Positions 56,098 to 64,000 of a stretch of 64,000 nt of DNA are shown in pieces. How positions within the stretch are numbered: position 1 is the first letter of the stretch; the number at the start of each line of letters is the position of its first letter. Under the pieces are notes generated by a model. That model saw only the letters and a program-made list of their open reading frames with translations, was not told the origin of the DNA and did no database searches. The translations under genes were made by a program, and so were the position numbers. Origin of the DNA: Erwinia sp. E602 (GTDB lineage Bacteria; Pseudomonadota; Gammaproteobacteria; Enterobacterales; Enterobacteriaceae); NCBI RefSeq assembly GCF_018141005.1, contig NZ_CP046582.1, positions 868,001-932,000 on the forward strand. The letters run 5' to 3'.

Positions 56098-58344
56098 ATG
56101 CTCACACAGCTGCGCGAAATAGTTGAGAAAGTGGCAGCAGCGCCTCGTCTGACCGAGGCGCTGGATATTCTGGTTAATGAGATATGTCTGGCGATGGAAA
56201 CCGAGGTCTGCTCGGTTTACCTCGCCGATAACGATCGTCGCTGCTACTACCTGATGGCTACGCGTGGGCTAAAAAAGCCGCGTGGGCGCACGGTCGCCCT
56301 GGCATTTGATGAAGGCATTGTCGGCCTGGTCGGTCGCCTTGCTGAGCCGATCAACCTTGCCGATGCGCAGAAACACCCCAGCTTTAAATATATCCCCTCG
56401 GTCAAAGAGGAGCAGTTTCGCTCGTTCCTCGGCGTGCCGATCATCAGCCGTCGCCAGCTGCTGGGCGTGCTGGTGGTGCAGCAGCGCGAACATCGCCTGT
56501 TTGACGAAAGCGAAGAGTCCTTCCTGGTCACGCTGGCGACGCAGCTGGCGGCGATCCTGTCGCAGTCCCAGCTTAACGCGCTGTTTGGCCAGTACCGGCA
56601 AACCCGCATTCAGGCGATTGCCGCCGCGTCCGGTGTGGCGGTGGCGGAGGGTTGGGTAGACTCTTCACAGCCGTCGCTGGAAAACGTCTCGGCGGCCTCA
56701 ACGCTCGATTCAGTGCGCGAACGCGAACGGCTGGCGCTGGCGATGGCGGAAGCCTCGGCGGAGTTTCGCCGTTACAGCAAGCGCTTCACCGCCAGCCTGC
56801 ACAAAGAGAGCGCGGCGATCTTCGATCTCTACTCGCACCTGCTCAGCGATGCGCGGCTGAAGAAAGACCTGCTGGCGGAGATTGAGGCCGGCTCGGTGGC
56901 GGAGTGGGCGGTTAAAAAGGTCATTGAGAAGTTTGCCGCCCAGTTTGCCAGCCTACAGGACAGCTATCTGCGCGAGCGCGCGGGCGACCTGCGGGTGCTT
57001 GGCCAGCGCCTGCTGTTCCACCTTGACGACACCATTCAGGGCACCAACACCTGGCCGGAACGCTTCGTGCTGGTGGCCGATGAACTGACGGCCACCACGC
57101 TGGCCGAGCTGCCGCGTGAACGGCTGGCCGGGGTGGTGGTGCGTGACGGTGCCGCCAACTCCCATGCGGCGATTATGGTGCGCGCGCTGGGTATTCCGAC
57201 GGTGATGGGGGCCGATATTCAGCCGGAGCTGCTGAAGGGCCACCTGCTGATCGTCGACGGCTATCGCGGCGAGCTGCTGGTGGACCCGGAAGCGGTGCTG
57301 GTCAACGAATATCAGCGGCTGATCAGCGCGGAGAACGAACTGAGCCAGCTGGCCGAAGGGCTGGTTGAGCAGCCGGGGCAGCTGAAAAGCGGCCAGACGG
57401 TAAAAGTAATGCTCAATGCCGGCTTAAGCGCCGAGCATGAAAAAACCCAGGGCAGCAGGGTCGACGGCGTCGGCCTGTACCGTACCGAAATCCCGTTTAT
57501 GCTGCAGAGCGGCTTCCCGTCGGAAGAGGAGCAGGTGGCGCAGTATCAGGGCATGCTGCAGCTGTTCCTTGATAAACCGGTGACGCTGCGCACGCTGGAC
57601 GTCGGCGCGGACAAGCAGCTGCCCTATATGCCAATCAGCGAAGAGAACCCGGCGCTGGGCTGGCGCGGCATCCGCCTGACCCTTGACCAGCCGGAGATTT
57701 TCCTCGTGCAGCTGCGCGCGATGCTGCGCGCCAACGTGGCCAGCAGCAACCTCAGCATCCTGCTGCCGATGATCACCAGCATTGATGAGATCGACGAGGC
57801 ACAACGGCTGATCGACCGTGCCAGTCAGGAAGTGAGCGAGATGCTCGGTTACGCTATTCCGCTGCCCCGGCTGGGGGTGATGATTGAAGTGCCGTCGATG
57901 ATCTTTATGATCCCGCACCTGCGTGGGCGCATCGATTTTATCTCGGTCGGCACCAACGACCTGACCCAGTACCTGCTGGCGGTGGATCGCAACAACACCC
58001 GGGTGGCGTCAATCTACGACAGCCTGCACCCGGCGCTGCTGCGGGCGTTACAGACCATCGCCGATGAGGCAGAACGGGCCGGTATTGAGCTGTGCCTGTG
58101 CGGTGAAATGGCCGGCGACCCGATGAGCGTGGTGATGCTGGTGGGCATGGGCTATCACCACCTGAGCATGAACGGCCGCAACGTGGCGCGGGTCAAATAT
58201 CTGCTGCGCCATATTGAGCTGGAAGAGGCGCAGGCGCTGGCCCGCACCGGCCTGGCCGCGATGCACACCCGCGAGGTGCGCAGCGAAGTGGCGGCGTTTA
58301 TGGAGCAGAAAGGGCTGGGCGGCCTGATCCGCGGCGGGCGCTGA
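56098..58344 (+). CDS. ptsP: Nitrogen-PTS phosphoenolpyruvate phosphotransferase PtsP (EI-Ntr)
   Basis: 748 residues, same as E. coli. N-terminal GAF domain (about 15-155) that senses glutamine, EI N-domain, phosphohistidine domain with His356 (GAANSHAAIMVRALG), and C-terminal PEP-binding barrel (EVPSMIFMIPHL, SVGTNDLTQYLLAVDR, CGEMAGDP with catalytic Cys). Passes phosphate to NPr and EIIA-Ntr, affecting potassium and nitrogen control. Cotranscribed with rppH. Confidence 0.97.
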   Translation: MLTQLREIVEKVAAAPRLTEALDILVNEICLAMETEVCSVYLADNDRRCYYLMATRGLKKPRGRTVALAFDEGIVGLVGRLAEPINLADAQKHPSFKYIPSVKEEQFRSFLGVPIISRRQLLGVLVVQQREHRLFDESEESFLVTLATQLAAILSQSQLNALFGQYRQTRIQAIAAASGVAVAEGWVDSSQPSLENVSAASTLDSVRERERLALAMAEASAEFRRYSKRFTASLHKESAAIFDLYSHLLSDARLKKDLLAEIEAGSVAEWAVKKVIEKFAAQFASLQDSYLRERAGDLRVLGQRLLFHLDDTIQGTNTWPERFVLVADELTATTLAELPRERLAGVVVRDGAANSHAAIMVRALGIPTVMGADIQPELLKGHLLIVDGYRGELLVDPEAVLVNEYQRLISAENELSQLAEGLVEQPGQLKSGQTVKVMLNAGLSAEHEKTQGSRVDGVGLYRTEIPFMLQSGFPSEEEQVAQYQGMLQLFLDKPVTLRTLDVGADKQLPYMPISEENPALGWRGIRLTLDQPEIFLVQLRAMLRANVASSNLSILLPMITSIDEIDEAQRLIDRASQEVSEMLGYAIPLPRLGVMIEVPSMIFMIPHLRGRIDFISVGTNDLTQYLLAVDRNNTRVASIYDSLHPALLRALQTIADEAERAGIELCLCGEMAGDPMSVVMLVGMGYHHLSMNGRNVARVKYLLRHIELEEAQALARTGLAAMHTREVRSEVAAFMEQKGLGGLIRGGR

Positions 58345-58433
58345 ACGGGTTCCTCAGGCAACTTCTCTCTTAACAAAGTTTACACTCGGGCGGGACCGCG
58401 AAAATTCCCGCTATGCTATGATGCGCGACTTAT

Positions 58434-58454
58434 GCAGCCGACGATTGCGGCTGC
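58434..58454. promoter_or_regulatory. Hairpin in the lgt leader
   Basis: GCAGCCG, loop ACGATTG, CGGCTGC in the 141-bp ptsP-lgt gap, 31 bp before lgt. No T-run. Could be a leader structure or weak ptsP terminator. Confidence 0.4.
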
Positions 58455-58485
58455 CTGTCAGGATTGACTCAACTAATGGTGAAAG

Positions 58486-59364
58486 ATGAATAACGGCTAT
58501 CTGGCTTTCCCCCAATTCGACCCGGTGATCTTCTCCATCGGGCCGGTTTCGCTGCACTGGTACGGGCTGATGTATCTGGTGGGTTTCGTGTTCGCCATGT
58601 GGCTGGCGGTGCGCCGCGCCAATAAGCCGGGCAGCGGCTGGAAAAAAGAAGAGGTTGAAAACCTGCTGTACGCTGGTTTCCTCGGCGTGTTCCTCGGCGG
58701 ACGTATCGGTTATGTGTTCTTCTATAACCTGCCTTTGTTCCTCGAAAATCCGCTCTACCTGTTCAAAGTGTGGGACGGTGGTATGTCGTTCCACGGCGGC
58801 CTGATCGGCGTGATCGTGGTAATGATGATCTTTGCCCACCGCACCAGACGTCACTTCTTCCAGGTGGCTGACTTTATGGCACCGTTGATCCCGTTCGGAC
58901 TGGGTGCCGGACGCCTTGGCAACTTTATCAACGGCGAGCTGTGGGGCCGCGTCGATCCGAACCTGCCGTGGGCAATGCTGTTCCCCGGCTCGCGCAGCGA
59001 AGATATTGCGCTGGTGGCCAGCCATCCGGAATGGCAGTCGCTGCTCTCGACCTACGGCGTGCTGCCGCGCCACCCTTCACAGCTGTATGAGCTGATTCTG
59101 GAAGGGGTGGTGCTGTTTATCATCCTCAACCTGTTTATTCGTAAGTCACGCCCGATGGGCGCGGTCTCTGGCCTGTTTCTGATCGGCTACGGCGCTTTCC
59201 GCATTATCGTAGAGTTCTTCCGCCAGCCGGACCAGCAGCTTGGCCTGTTCAGCGGCATCAGCATGGGGCAGATCCTCTCCGTGCCGATGATTCTGGCAGG
59301 TGTGATTATGATTATCTGGGCGTACCGTCGTCGCCCGCAGCCCAAAATTCGTGAGGAAAAATGA
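58486..59364 (+). CDS. lgt: Prolipoprotein diacylglyceryl transferase Lgt
   Basis: 292 residues, seven membrane helices. Adds diacylglycerol from phosphatidylglycerol to the lipobox cysteine; first step for all lipoproteins in this window. Lgt signature [16 protein letters not shown] and the essential region [14 protein letters not shown] (with His) are intact, as is RHPSQLYE. Essential in E. coli. Overlaps thyA by 4 nt (ATGA). Confidence 0.98.
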   Translation: MNNGYLAFPQFDPVIFSIGPVSLHWYGLMYLVGFVFAMWLAVRRANKPGSGWKKEEVENLLYAGFLGVFLGGRIGYVFFYNLPLFLENPLYLFKVWDGGMSFHGGLIGVIVVMMIFAHRTRRHFFQVADFMAPLIPFGLGAGRLGNFINGELWGRVDPNLPWAMLFPGSRSEDIALVASHPEWQSLLSTYGVLPRHPSQLYELILEGVVLFIILNLFIRKSRPMGAVSGLFLIGYGAFRIIVEFFRQPDQQLGLFSGISMGQILSVPMILAGVIMIIWAYRRRPQPKIREEK

Positions 59365-60155
59365 AACAGTATCTGGCGTTAATGCAGCACGTGCTTGACC
59401 ACGGCACACCGAAAAACGATCGCACCGGTACCGGTACGCTGTCGGTTTTCGGCCACCAGATGCGTTTCAATTTGCAGGAAGGGTTTCCGCTGGTCACCAC
59501 CAAGAAGTGCCATCTGCGCTCGATTATTCATGAGCTGCTGTGGTTCCTCAACGGCGATACCAACATCGCCTACCTGAAAGAGAACAAGGTCTCGATCTGG
59601 GATGAGTGGGCGGATGAAAACGGCGACCTCGGGCCGGTGTATGGCAAGCAGTGGCGCAGCTGGGGCGCGCCGGACGGCCGCCAGATCGACCAGCTGACGA
59701 AGGTGGTTGAGCAGCTGAAATCTGACCCGGACTCGCGGCGCATTATCGTCTCTGCCTGGAACGTCGGCGAACTGGACGAGATGGCGCTGGCCCCGTGCCA
59801 CGCCTTTTTCCAGTTCTACGTAGCGGATGGCAAACTCTCCTGCCAGCTGTACCAGCGCTCCTGCGATATCTTCCTCGGCCTGCCGTTCAATATCGCCAGC
59901 TATGCGCTGCTGGTGCATATGATGGCGCAGCAGTGCGATCTGCAGGTGGGGGACTTTGTCTGGACCGGTGGCGATACCCACCTCTACAGCAACCATCTGG
60001 AGCAGACGCGTCTGCAGCTGACCCGTGAACCGCGCACGCTGCCGCAGCTGATCATCAGGCGTAAACCGGACTCGCTGTTCGACTACCGCTTCGACGATTT
60101 TGAGATTGAAGGTTACGACCCGCATCCGGCGATTAAAGCCCCGGTGGCGATCTGA
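59361..60155 (+). CDS. thyA: Thymidylate synthase ThyA
   Basis: 264 residues, identical in length to E. coli. Converts dUMP to dTMP using methylene-tetrahydrofolate. Catalytic Cys in [12 protein letters not shown] (about 146), dUMP-binding [13 protein letters not shown], folate-contact HLYSNHLEQ, and C-terminal KAPVAI. Coupled to lgt as in most enterobacteria. Confidence 0.98.
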   Translation: MKQYLALMQHVLDHGTPKNDRTGTGTLSVFGHQMRFNLQEGFPLVTTKKCHLRSIIHELLWFLNGDTNIAYLKENKVSIWDEWADENGDLGPVYGKQWRSWGAPDGRQIDQLTKVVEQLKSDPDSRRIIVSAWNVGELDEMALAPCHAFFQFYVADGKLSCQLYQRSCDIFLGLPFNIASYALLVHMMAQQCDLQVGDFVWTGGDTHLYSNHLEQTRLQLTREPRTLPQLIIRRKPDSLFDYRFDDFEIEGYDPHPAIKAPVAI

Positions 60156-60162
60156 CCCTGTT

Positions 60163-60196
60163 GCCCGGCGTGCTGCTTTACCGCAGCACGCCGGGC
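60163..60196. terminator. Strong hairpin after thyA
   Basis: GCCCGGCGTGCTGC, loop tttacc, and its exact complement: 14-bp perfect stem 8 nt past the thyA stop. The following bases are only mildly T-rich (ACGCTTTCC), so it may also act as an mRNA-stabilising 3' end. Confidence 0.7.
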
Positions 60197-60211
60197 ACGC
60201 TTTCCTGCCTG

Positions 60212-60243
60212 ACTTCACCAACTTCACCAACTTCACCAACTTC
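60212..60243 (+). repeat. 9-bp tandem repeat between thyA and ppdA
   Basis: ACTTCACCA three times in perfect tandem (60212-60238), then partial ACTTC to 60243. Non-coding position 118 bp before ppdA. Unit count could vary between strains. Confidence 0.95.
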
Positions 60244-60360
60244 TGCACTTCGCCGCAATAATCAGGCGCGTTGCTGCAACTCTTTATCTTCCGCTGAACA
60301 GCGCCCGCATCGGCGGCTTTTGCCGCTGGTATCCGCTGCCGGCAGGCGCAAACTGGCGTG

Positions 60361-60828
60361 ATGAAAATCCTGACCGAACGTGGTTTTACCCTGCTGGAGA
60401 TGATGCTGGTGCTGGCGATGGTGGCCGCGCTGAGCAGCGCGGGCTGGCACGGCTGGCAGCGCTGGCAGCAGCGTCAGCGGCTGGACGAAAGCGCCGCGCA
60501 GATCCGCCAGCTGCTGCTGCGCCTGCGCAGCGACGCCAACTGGCATAACGCCGAACGGCTGCTGTGGCTGAAGCCAGGCGCGCGCTGGTGCCTCGGCGGC
60601 GGCCCCGCCGTTGAGCGCTGTCGGCCGTCGTCACCGTGGCAGCTGTCGGCCCCCTGGCCGGAAGTGCGGCTGCCGGAACTCAGCGACGGCATGGGTTTCT
60701 ACGGTAAAAACAACACCGCCTTCCCCGGCCATGTGCTGATTGCCAGCCCGGCAGGGGAGCGGCGTATTATCGTTTCCGCCCGCGGCCGGGTGCGTATCTG
60801 CGCGCAGTCCGAAGAGCGCTGCCGGTGA
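60361..60828 (+). CDS. ppdA: Prepilin-peptidase-dependent protein PpdA (minor pseudopilin)
   Basis: 155 residues (ATG 60361; a GTG lies 3 nt before). Short leader MKILTERG then the type IV pilin/pseudopilin methylation motif GFTLLEMMLVLAMVAAL with Glu5 and a hydrophobic helix. C-terminal domain with cysteines WCLGG, ERC, RIC, ERC. First gene of ppdA-ppdB-ygdB-ppdC, between thyA and recC as in E. coli. Role in pilus assembly or secretion not settled. Its stop overlaps a GTG at 60825 that opens into the repeat ahead of ppdB. Confidence 0.9.
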   Translation: MKILTERGFTLLEMMLVLAMVAALSSAGWHGWQRWQQRQRLDESAAQIRQLLLRLRSDANWHNAERLLWLKPGARWCLGGGPAVERCRPSSPWQLSAPWPEVRLPELSDGMGFYGKNNTAFPGHVLIASPAGERRIIVSARGRVRICAQSEERCR

Positions 60829-60845
60829 CGGGGCAGACGGGTGCT

Positions 60846-60986
60846 CAGGTTCATGGACAGGCGCATGCTCTGCTTCATGGACAGAAGCAGGTTCATGGAC
60901 GGATCCAGGTTCATGGACAAAGACGGGTTCATGGACAGCTACGGGTTCATGGACAAAGGCGGGTTCATAGACGGATCCAGGTTCAG
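60846..60986 (+). repeat. 18-bp minisatellite between ppdA and ppdB
   Basis: About seven tandem units near (C/A-type) CAGGTTCATGGACNNNNN: clean 18-bp copies start at 60846, 60888, 60906, 60924, 60942, 60960, with a 24-bp variant at 60864 and a partial copy at 60978. Because 18 is a multiple of 3, no unit gain or loss shifts the frame. All three forward frames are open through it (VHGQxx, FMDxxx and GSWTxx repeats). Confidence 0.95.
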
Positions 60987-61025
60987 TTACTCAGGTATGA
61001 CGGGCAGCGTCGTCAGGTTCCGCCA

Positions 61026-61580
61026 GTGAAAAAGCAGCGGGCGGAGGGGTTTACTTTGCTGGAGGTGTTAATCGCTCTGGCAGTAGGCAGCGTGCTGATG
61101 CTCGGCGCCACGCGCACGCTGCCGCTGCTGGTGCAGCATACTCAGCGGCTGCTGATGCAGGCTCAGCTGCAGGAGGAGCTGCAGCAGATCGCCTGGCGGC
61201 TGGAGAAAGCCCTGCGGCGTGCCGGCTACTGTAACGGGCACTGTTCCGGCCCGGCGCTGAGCATTCGCCCGCCGCCGTCCGCCTGCCTGCTGCTGCGCTG
61301 GGATGAGAACAGTAACGGCAGGTGGGAGGGCGTCGGGCGGGACAACAGCGAGTTCTGGGGCTACCGGCTGCGCGCGGGCAATCTGGAAATGCAGCGCGGA
61401 GTGGCGAGCTGCGAGGGGCCAGGCTGGGAAAAACTGAACGACCCTCGCCAGATCGCTATCAGCCAGTTCACGATCGCGCGGCACGCGCATCAGCTCAGGC
61501 TGGTACTCAGCGCCTTCGCGGTGGCGTGGCCTGCCGTAACCTTGACGCTGGAGCAGCAGGTGAATGCGGAGAATTTGTAA
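61026..61580 (+). CDS. ppdB: Prepilin-peptidase-dependent protein PpdB (minor pseudopilin)
   Basis: 184 residues from the GTG at 61026 (VKKQRAEGFTLLEV, aligned with E. coli MPVKEQGFSLLEV). Pilin motif GFTLLEVLIALAVGSVLML, then RAGYCNGHC and LLRWDENSNGRWEG as in E. coli PpdB. The reading frame is open back to a GTG at 60825 that overlaps the ppdA stop; using it would add 67 residues of VHGQ repeats before the motif, incompatible with a normal short leader. I prefer 61026, but coupling from ppdA would favour 60825. Confidence 0.85.
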   Translation: MKKQRAEGFTLLEVLIALAVGSVLMLGATRTLPLLVQHTQRLLMQAQLQEELQQIAWRLEKALRRAGYCNGHCSGPALSIRPPPSACLLLRWDENSNGRWEGVGRDNSEFWGYRLRAGNLEMQRGVASCEGPGWEKLNDPRQIAISQFTIARHAHQLRLVLSAFAVAWPAVTLTLEQQVNAENL

Positions 61581-61747
61581 AAATAACCGAGTTTGACAGG
61601 GGACTTTCTGCGATGAAGGGGGACTGTCTTCCTCAAGGGTACGGCGATCGGGAGTCACTGACGCGGGGCAGGGAGGCGTCAATAACGAGTGACGGATGAC
61701 GGTGGTGAGGCCGCTATGAAGCGTACAGACGGCGTAGTGAGGGCGTC

Positions 61748-61807
61748 ATGATGGCAACAAAAGAGGCTAGCGTCGCTATGATGGCAACGAACGAGGCTAA
61801 CGTCGCC
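61748..61807 (+). repeat. 30-bp direct repeat at the ygdB start
   Basis: Two tandem 30-bp units (61748-61777 and 61778-61807), 26 of 30 identical, each starting ATGATGGCAAC. In frame with ygdB. Confidence 0.92.
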
Positions 61808-62332
61808 ATGAGCAACGGCGGTGAACCCGGCTGGCGTCGTGGCGAAGCCGCTGCCCCGAACGGTAGCGAGACGAGGGCGATCGGCCAGCAGCGTGGCGGC
61901 GGTACGTTGCTGATGGTGGTCATTCTGCTGATGATGGGCAGCCTGCTGCTGCATGCCACCCGCCGCCAGCTCAGCGATAACCTGAGCCTGGTGGCGGGCG
62001 AAGGGCGCTATTACCGGGAGTCTGCCGCTGCTGCCTCCGCGCTGGCGTGGGGTGAGCGTCTCAACTGGCCGCAAACCGGGGGCTGGCAGTGCCAGCGGCT
62101 ACAGCCGCAGGGCTGGCGCGCGTGCCTGCGCAGCGGCGAGACGCGCGCTGATAATAACGCTGAGCCACGCAGCTTACTGTACGCCGACAGCGGTGAAAGA
62201 ACGCTGGCATTATGGCGCTGGCTGGGCGGAACCGCACCACGTCTGCGCCCTTTAGCCCATGGCTGGCTGGATTTTTGTCCGTTGAAAGAGAGTGGCGCCT
62301 GCCAGACACCGGCCGCGGCAGCAGGGCCTTAA
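61748..62332 (+). CDS. ygdB: YgdB-family pilin-cluster protein with repeated N-terminus
   Basis: 194 residues against 135 in E. coli. ATG 61748 has GAGGG 4 nt upstream. The first 20 residues are a duplicated decapeptide (MMATKEASVA, MMATNEANVA) coded by a 30-bp direct repeat; then a linker to about 48, the membrane helix GTLLMVVILLMMGSLLL and the YgdB domain (SALAWGERL, GWLDFCPLKESGACQ as in E. coli GWSDFCPLKERALCQ). The 60-residue extension is unusual; starts at 61808 (MSNGGE) are possible. Function unknown; it acts with PpdABC by position. Confidence 0.85.
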   Translation: MMATKEASVAMMATNEANVAMSNGGEPGWRRGEAAAPNGSETRAIGQQRGGGTLLMVVILLMMGSLLLHATRRQLSDNLSLVAGEGRYYRESAAAASALAWGERLNWPQTGGWQCQRLQPQGWRACLRSGETRADNNAEPRSLLYADSGERTLALWRWLGGTAPRLRPLAHGWLDFCPLKESGACQTPAAAAGP

Positions 62333-62333
62333 T

Positions 62334-62786
62334 ATGAAACTGAAGCCTGTCATATGCAGACCACAGCAATATAGCCTGAGAATGCAGCCAGACTCTGACC
62401 TGCGCCGCGCGCATCAGCAGGGGGGCAGGCTTATACCGGAACCTGCCTCAGACCGGCCTGACCAGCAGGGTTTTAGCCTGATTGAAACATTAGTGGCGTT
62501 GCTGCTGTTTAGCCTCAGTTTCAGCGCGCTGATGCAGTATCAGCTGGCGCTGGCCGACGGGTTCCAGCGCCAGTGGCAGCAGCGCAGCGCCTGGCGCAAC
62601 GCCCATCAGCTGCTGCTGGGCCAGGCTGTGCCGGGCGGCTGGCAGGGGCAGCGCCTGCAGCAGCCGGGGCCGGCGGGTTGCCAGCTGCTGACGGCGCGGG
62701 TGGTCAGCCCGGCCGGGCGGCGCGCGGAGCTGACGCAGCTGCGCTGCGCTGAGTCGCCGGGCTTCGGTTCACCCCCTGGTGGGTGA
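62334..62786 (+). CDS. ppdC: Prepilin-peptidase-dependent protein PpdC
   Basis: 150 residues from the ATG at 62334. Pilin motif DQQGFSLIETLVALLLFSLS; the C-terminal part (GGWQGQRLQQPGPAGCQLL, VVSPAGRRAELTQLRC) aligns with E. coli PpdC (107 residues). About 46 residues precede the cleavage Gly, far more than the usual under 25; the in-frame ATG at 62382 still leaves about 30. No ribosome site decides between them. Last gene before recC. Confidence 0.83.
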   Translation: MKLKPVICRPQQYSLRMQPDSDLRRAHQQGGRLIPEPASDRPDQQGFSLIETLVALLLFSLSFSALMQYQLALADGFQRQWQQRSAWRNAHQLLLGQAVPGGWQGQRLQQPGPAGCQLLTARVVSPAGRRAELTQLRCAESPGFGSPPGG

Positions 62787-62790
62787 ACCG
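62765..62790. terminator. Hairpin at the ppdC 3' end
   Basis: CGGTTCACCC, loop CCTGGT, GGGTGAACCG: perfect 10-bp stem spanning the ppdC stop codon, about 97 bp before recC. No T-run; likely partial terminator or message end. Confidence 0.6.
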
Positions 62791-62886
62791 GCACACCAGG
62801 CTCGCGTTGTGACATGTTCATCGCCGGCCGGACGGGGTAAAGTAGTTCCCCGGAAAAATGAAACGTCTTATAAGGGACCGTTGGTT

Positions 62887-64000
62887 ATGTTTACCGTTTA
62901 CCACTCCAATCAGCTGGACATACTGAAAACGCTGGCGTCATGGCAGATCGAAAACCAGCCGCTGCAGGATCCGCTGCGCCCGGAGGTGGTACTGGTACAG
63001 AGCCCCGGCATGGCGCAGTGGCTGCAGATGTCGCTGGCCGACGAGTTCGGCATTGCCGCCAACATTGATTTTCCGCTGCCCGCCAGCTTTATCTGGGACA
63101 TGTTCGTAAGCGTGCTGCCGGGGATCCCGAAAGAGAGCGCCTTCAACAAGTCCAGCATGAGCTGGAAGCTGATGGCGATCCTGCCCGCAATGCTGGCGGA
63201 CGATGCCTTTACCCCGCTGCGCCACTACCTGAGCGACGACGACGACAAGCGCAAGCTGTTCCAGCTGGCGACTAAGGTCGCCGACCTGTTTGACCAGTAT
63301 CTGGTCTACCGACCGCAGTGGCTGAATCAGTGGCAGCAGGGGCAGTTAGTCGAGGGGCTGGCGGAGGCGCAGGCCTGGCAGGCGCCGCTGTGGGCGGCGC
63401 TGGTGGAGTACACCCACCAGCTGGGCCAGCCGGAATGGCACCGTGCCAACCTCTATCAGCGCTTTATTCACGCTCTGGAAAAAAGCACCACCCGTCCGGC
63501 CAACCTGCCGGATCGGGTGTTTATCTGCGGTATTTCAGCGCTGCCGCCGGTCTATCTGCAGGCGCTGCAGGCGCTGGGCCGCCACATTGATATTCACCTG
63601 CTGTTTACCAACCCCTGCCGCCACTACTGGGGCGATATTCAGGACTACGCCTTCCTGGCGAAGCTGCAGAACCGCCATCGCAAACACTATCAGCAGCAGC
63701 ATGACGTGCCGCAGTTCCTCGATGGCGGCAGCGCCGCGACGCTGTTTAACCCGGCGGGTGAGCAGCAGCTGAGTAACCCGTTGCTGGCCTCGTGGGGCAA
63801 GCTGGGGCGCGATAACCTCTATCTGCTGGCGCAGATGGAGCCGAACGAAGTGGTGGCCTTCGTCGATATCGATCCGACCAATCTGCTGCAGACCATCAAG
63901 CGCGACCTGCTGGAGCTGGAAGATAACGCCGTGCTCGGGCTGGCCGCCGGGGAGTGGAACAGCAGCCGTGACAAACGCGTGCTGGCCGAAGAGGACCGCT
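62887..64000 (+). CDS. recC: Exodeoxyribonuclease V gamma subunit RecC (5' part, cut by window edge)
   Basis: 371 codons of about 1120 present. MFTVYHSNQLDILKTLASWQ aligns with E. coli RecC, as do QSPGMAQWLQMSLADEFGIA, FPLPASFIWDMFV, KESAFNKSSMSWKLM and CGISALPPVYLQALQALG. RecC holds the RecBCD complex together and recognises Chi; the visible part is the N-terminal helicase-like (inactive) domain. It reads out of the window with no break seen. Confidence 0.97.
   Translation, partial: MFTVYHSNQLDILKTLASWQIENQPLQDPLRPEVVLVQSPGMAQWLQMSLADEFGIAANIDFPLPASFIWDMFVSVLPGIPKESAFNKSSMSWKLMAILPAMLADDAFTPLRHYLSDDDDKRKLFQLATKVADLFDQYLVYRPQWLNQWQQGQLVEGLAEAQAWQAPLWAALVEYTHQLGQPEWHRANLYQRFIHALEKSTTRPANLPDRVFICGISALPPVYLQALQALGRHIDIHLLFTNPCRHYWGDIQDYAFLAKLQNRHRKHYQQQHDVPQFLDGGSAATLFNPAGEQQLSNPLLASWGKLGRDNLYLLAQMEPNEVVAFVDIDPTNLLQTIKRDLLELEDNAVLGLAAGEWNSSRDKRVLAEEDR

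Noticed and set aside
60212..60243. TTCAC-rich repeat as CreB tags
   Set aside because: Spacing between TTCAC units is 4 nt (9-bp period), not the 6 nt required by cre tags.
60846..60986. Minisatellite as a CRISPR array
   Set aside because: Units are 18 bp, head to tail, with no unique spacers and no cas genes.

Overview
The window is a stretch of chromosome from a member of the Enterobacterales. It is GC-rich, and the conserved genes are close to Escherichia coli in sequence and length. Gene order and GC content point to an Erwinia/Pantoea-type genus (Erwiniaceae); the genus is an inference. No rRNA, tRNA, insertion sequence, integrase or CRISPR array was seen.

Layout. 1-11540: housekeeping block ygfZ (partial), sdhE-cptA, creBCD, fldB, xerD-dsbC-recJ, prfB (with its programmed frameshift)-lysS. 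The sdhE-cptA-creB-creC genes overlap end to end, and a cre-tag cluster precedes creD. 11637-12829: a cupin gene overlapping the racemase gene ygeA. 13044-24157: an accessory block between ygeA and lysR, which are neighbours in E. coli. It holds a sugar-phosphate sensing system (uhpABC), an ABC importer of the AfuABC type, two tandem trypsin-like lipoproteins and an MFS exporter. 24154-27659: lysR/lysA (divergent) and galR with its operator. 27831-30699: a BisC-like molybdoenzyme and a membrane-anchored coiled-coil protein. 31001-31080: one OmrA/OmrB-type small RNA, at the galR-aas position it has in E. coli.

31181-48076 separates the sRNA from aas and looks accessory. It carries a second FtsI-like penicillin-binding protein and two consecutive, complete RND efflux operons, each ending in its own outer-membrane factor. 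The second has the MdtABC/MuxABC layout with two different RND pumps. 48157-55560: aas-lplT, a secreted DJ-1/PfpI protein, tas, ygdR, mutH, then a 681-bp non-coding region with several DnaA boxes at the position of E. coli DARS2. 55561-60155: rppH-ptsP, lgt-thyA. 60361-62786: the ppdA-ppdB-ygdB-ppdC minor-pilin-like genes, with short tandem repeats upstream of or within three of the four. 62887-64000: 5' part of recC.

How they work together. UhpABC probably senses an external sugar phosphate and drives the AfuABC importer. The two RND operons can each form a complete envelope-spanning pump without TolC. Aas/LplT recycle lysophospholipids, Lgt matures the many lipoproteins seen here, and PtsP/RppH/MutH/RecC/XerD are core regulation and DNA maintenance. 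The most notable signals are the uhp-afu block, the double pump region with a serine-rich insert in the MdtB-like pump, the DARS2-like region, the single Omr sRNA and the minisatellites in the ppd cluster.
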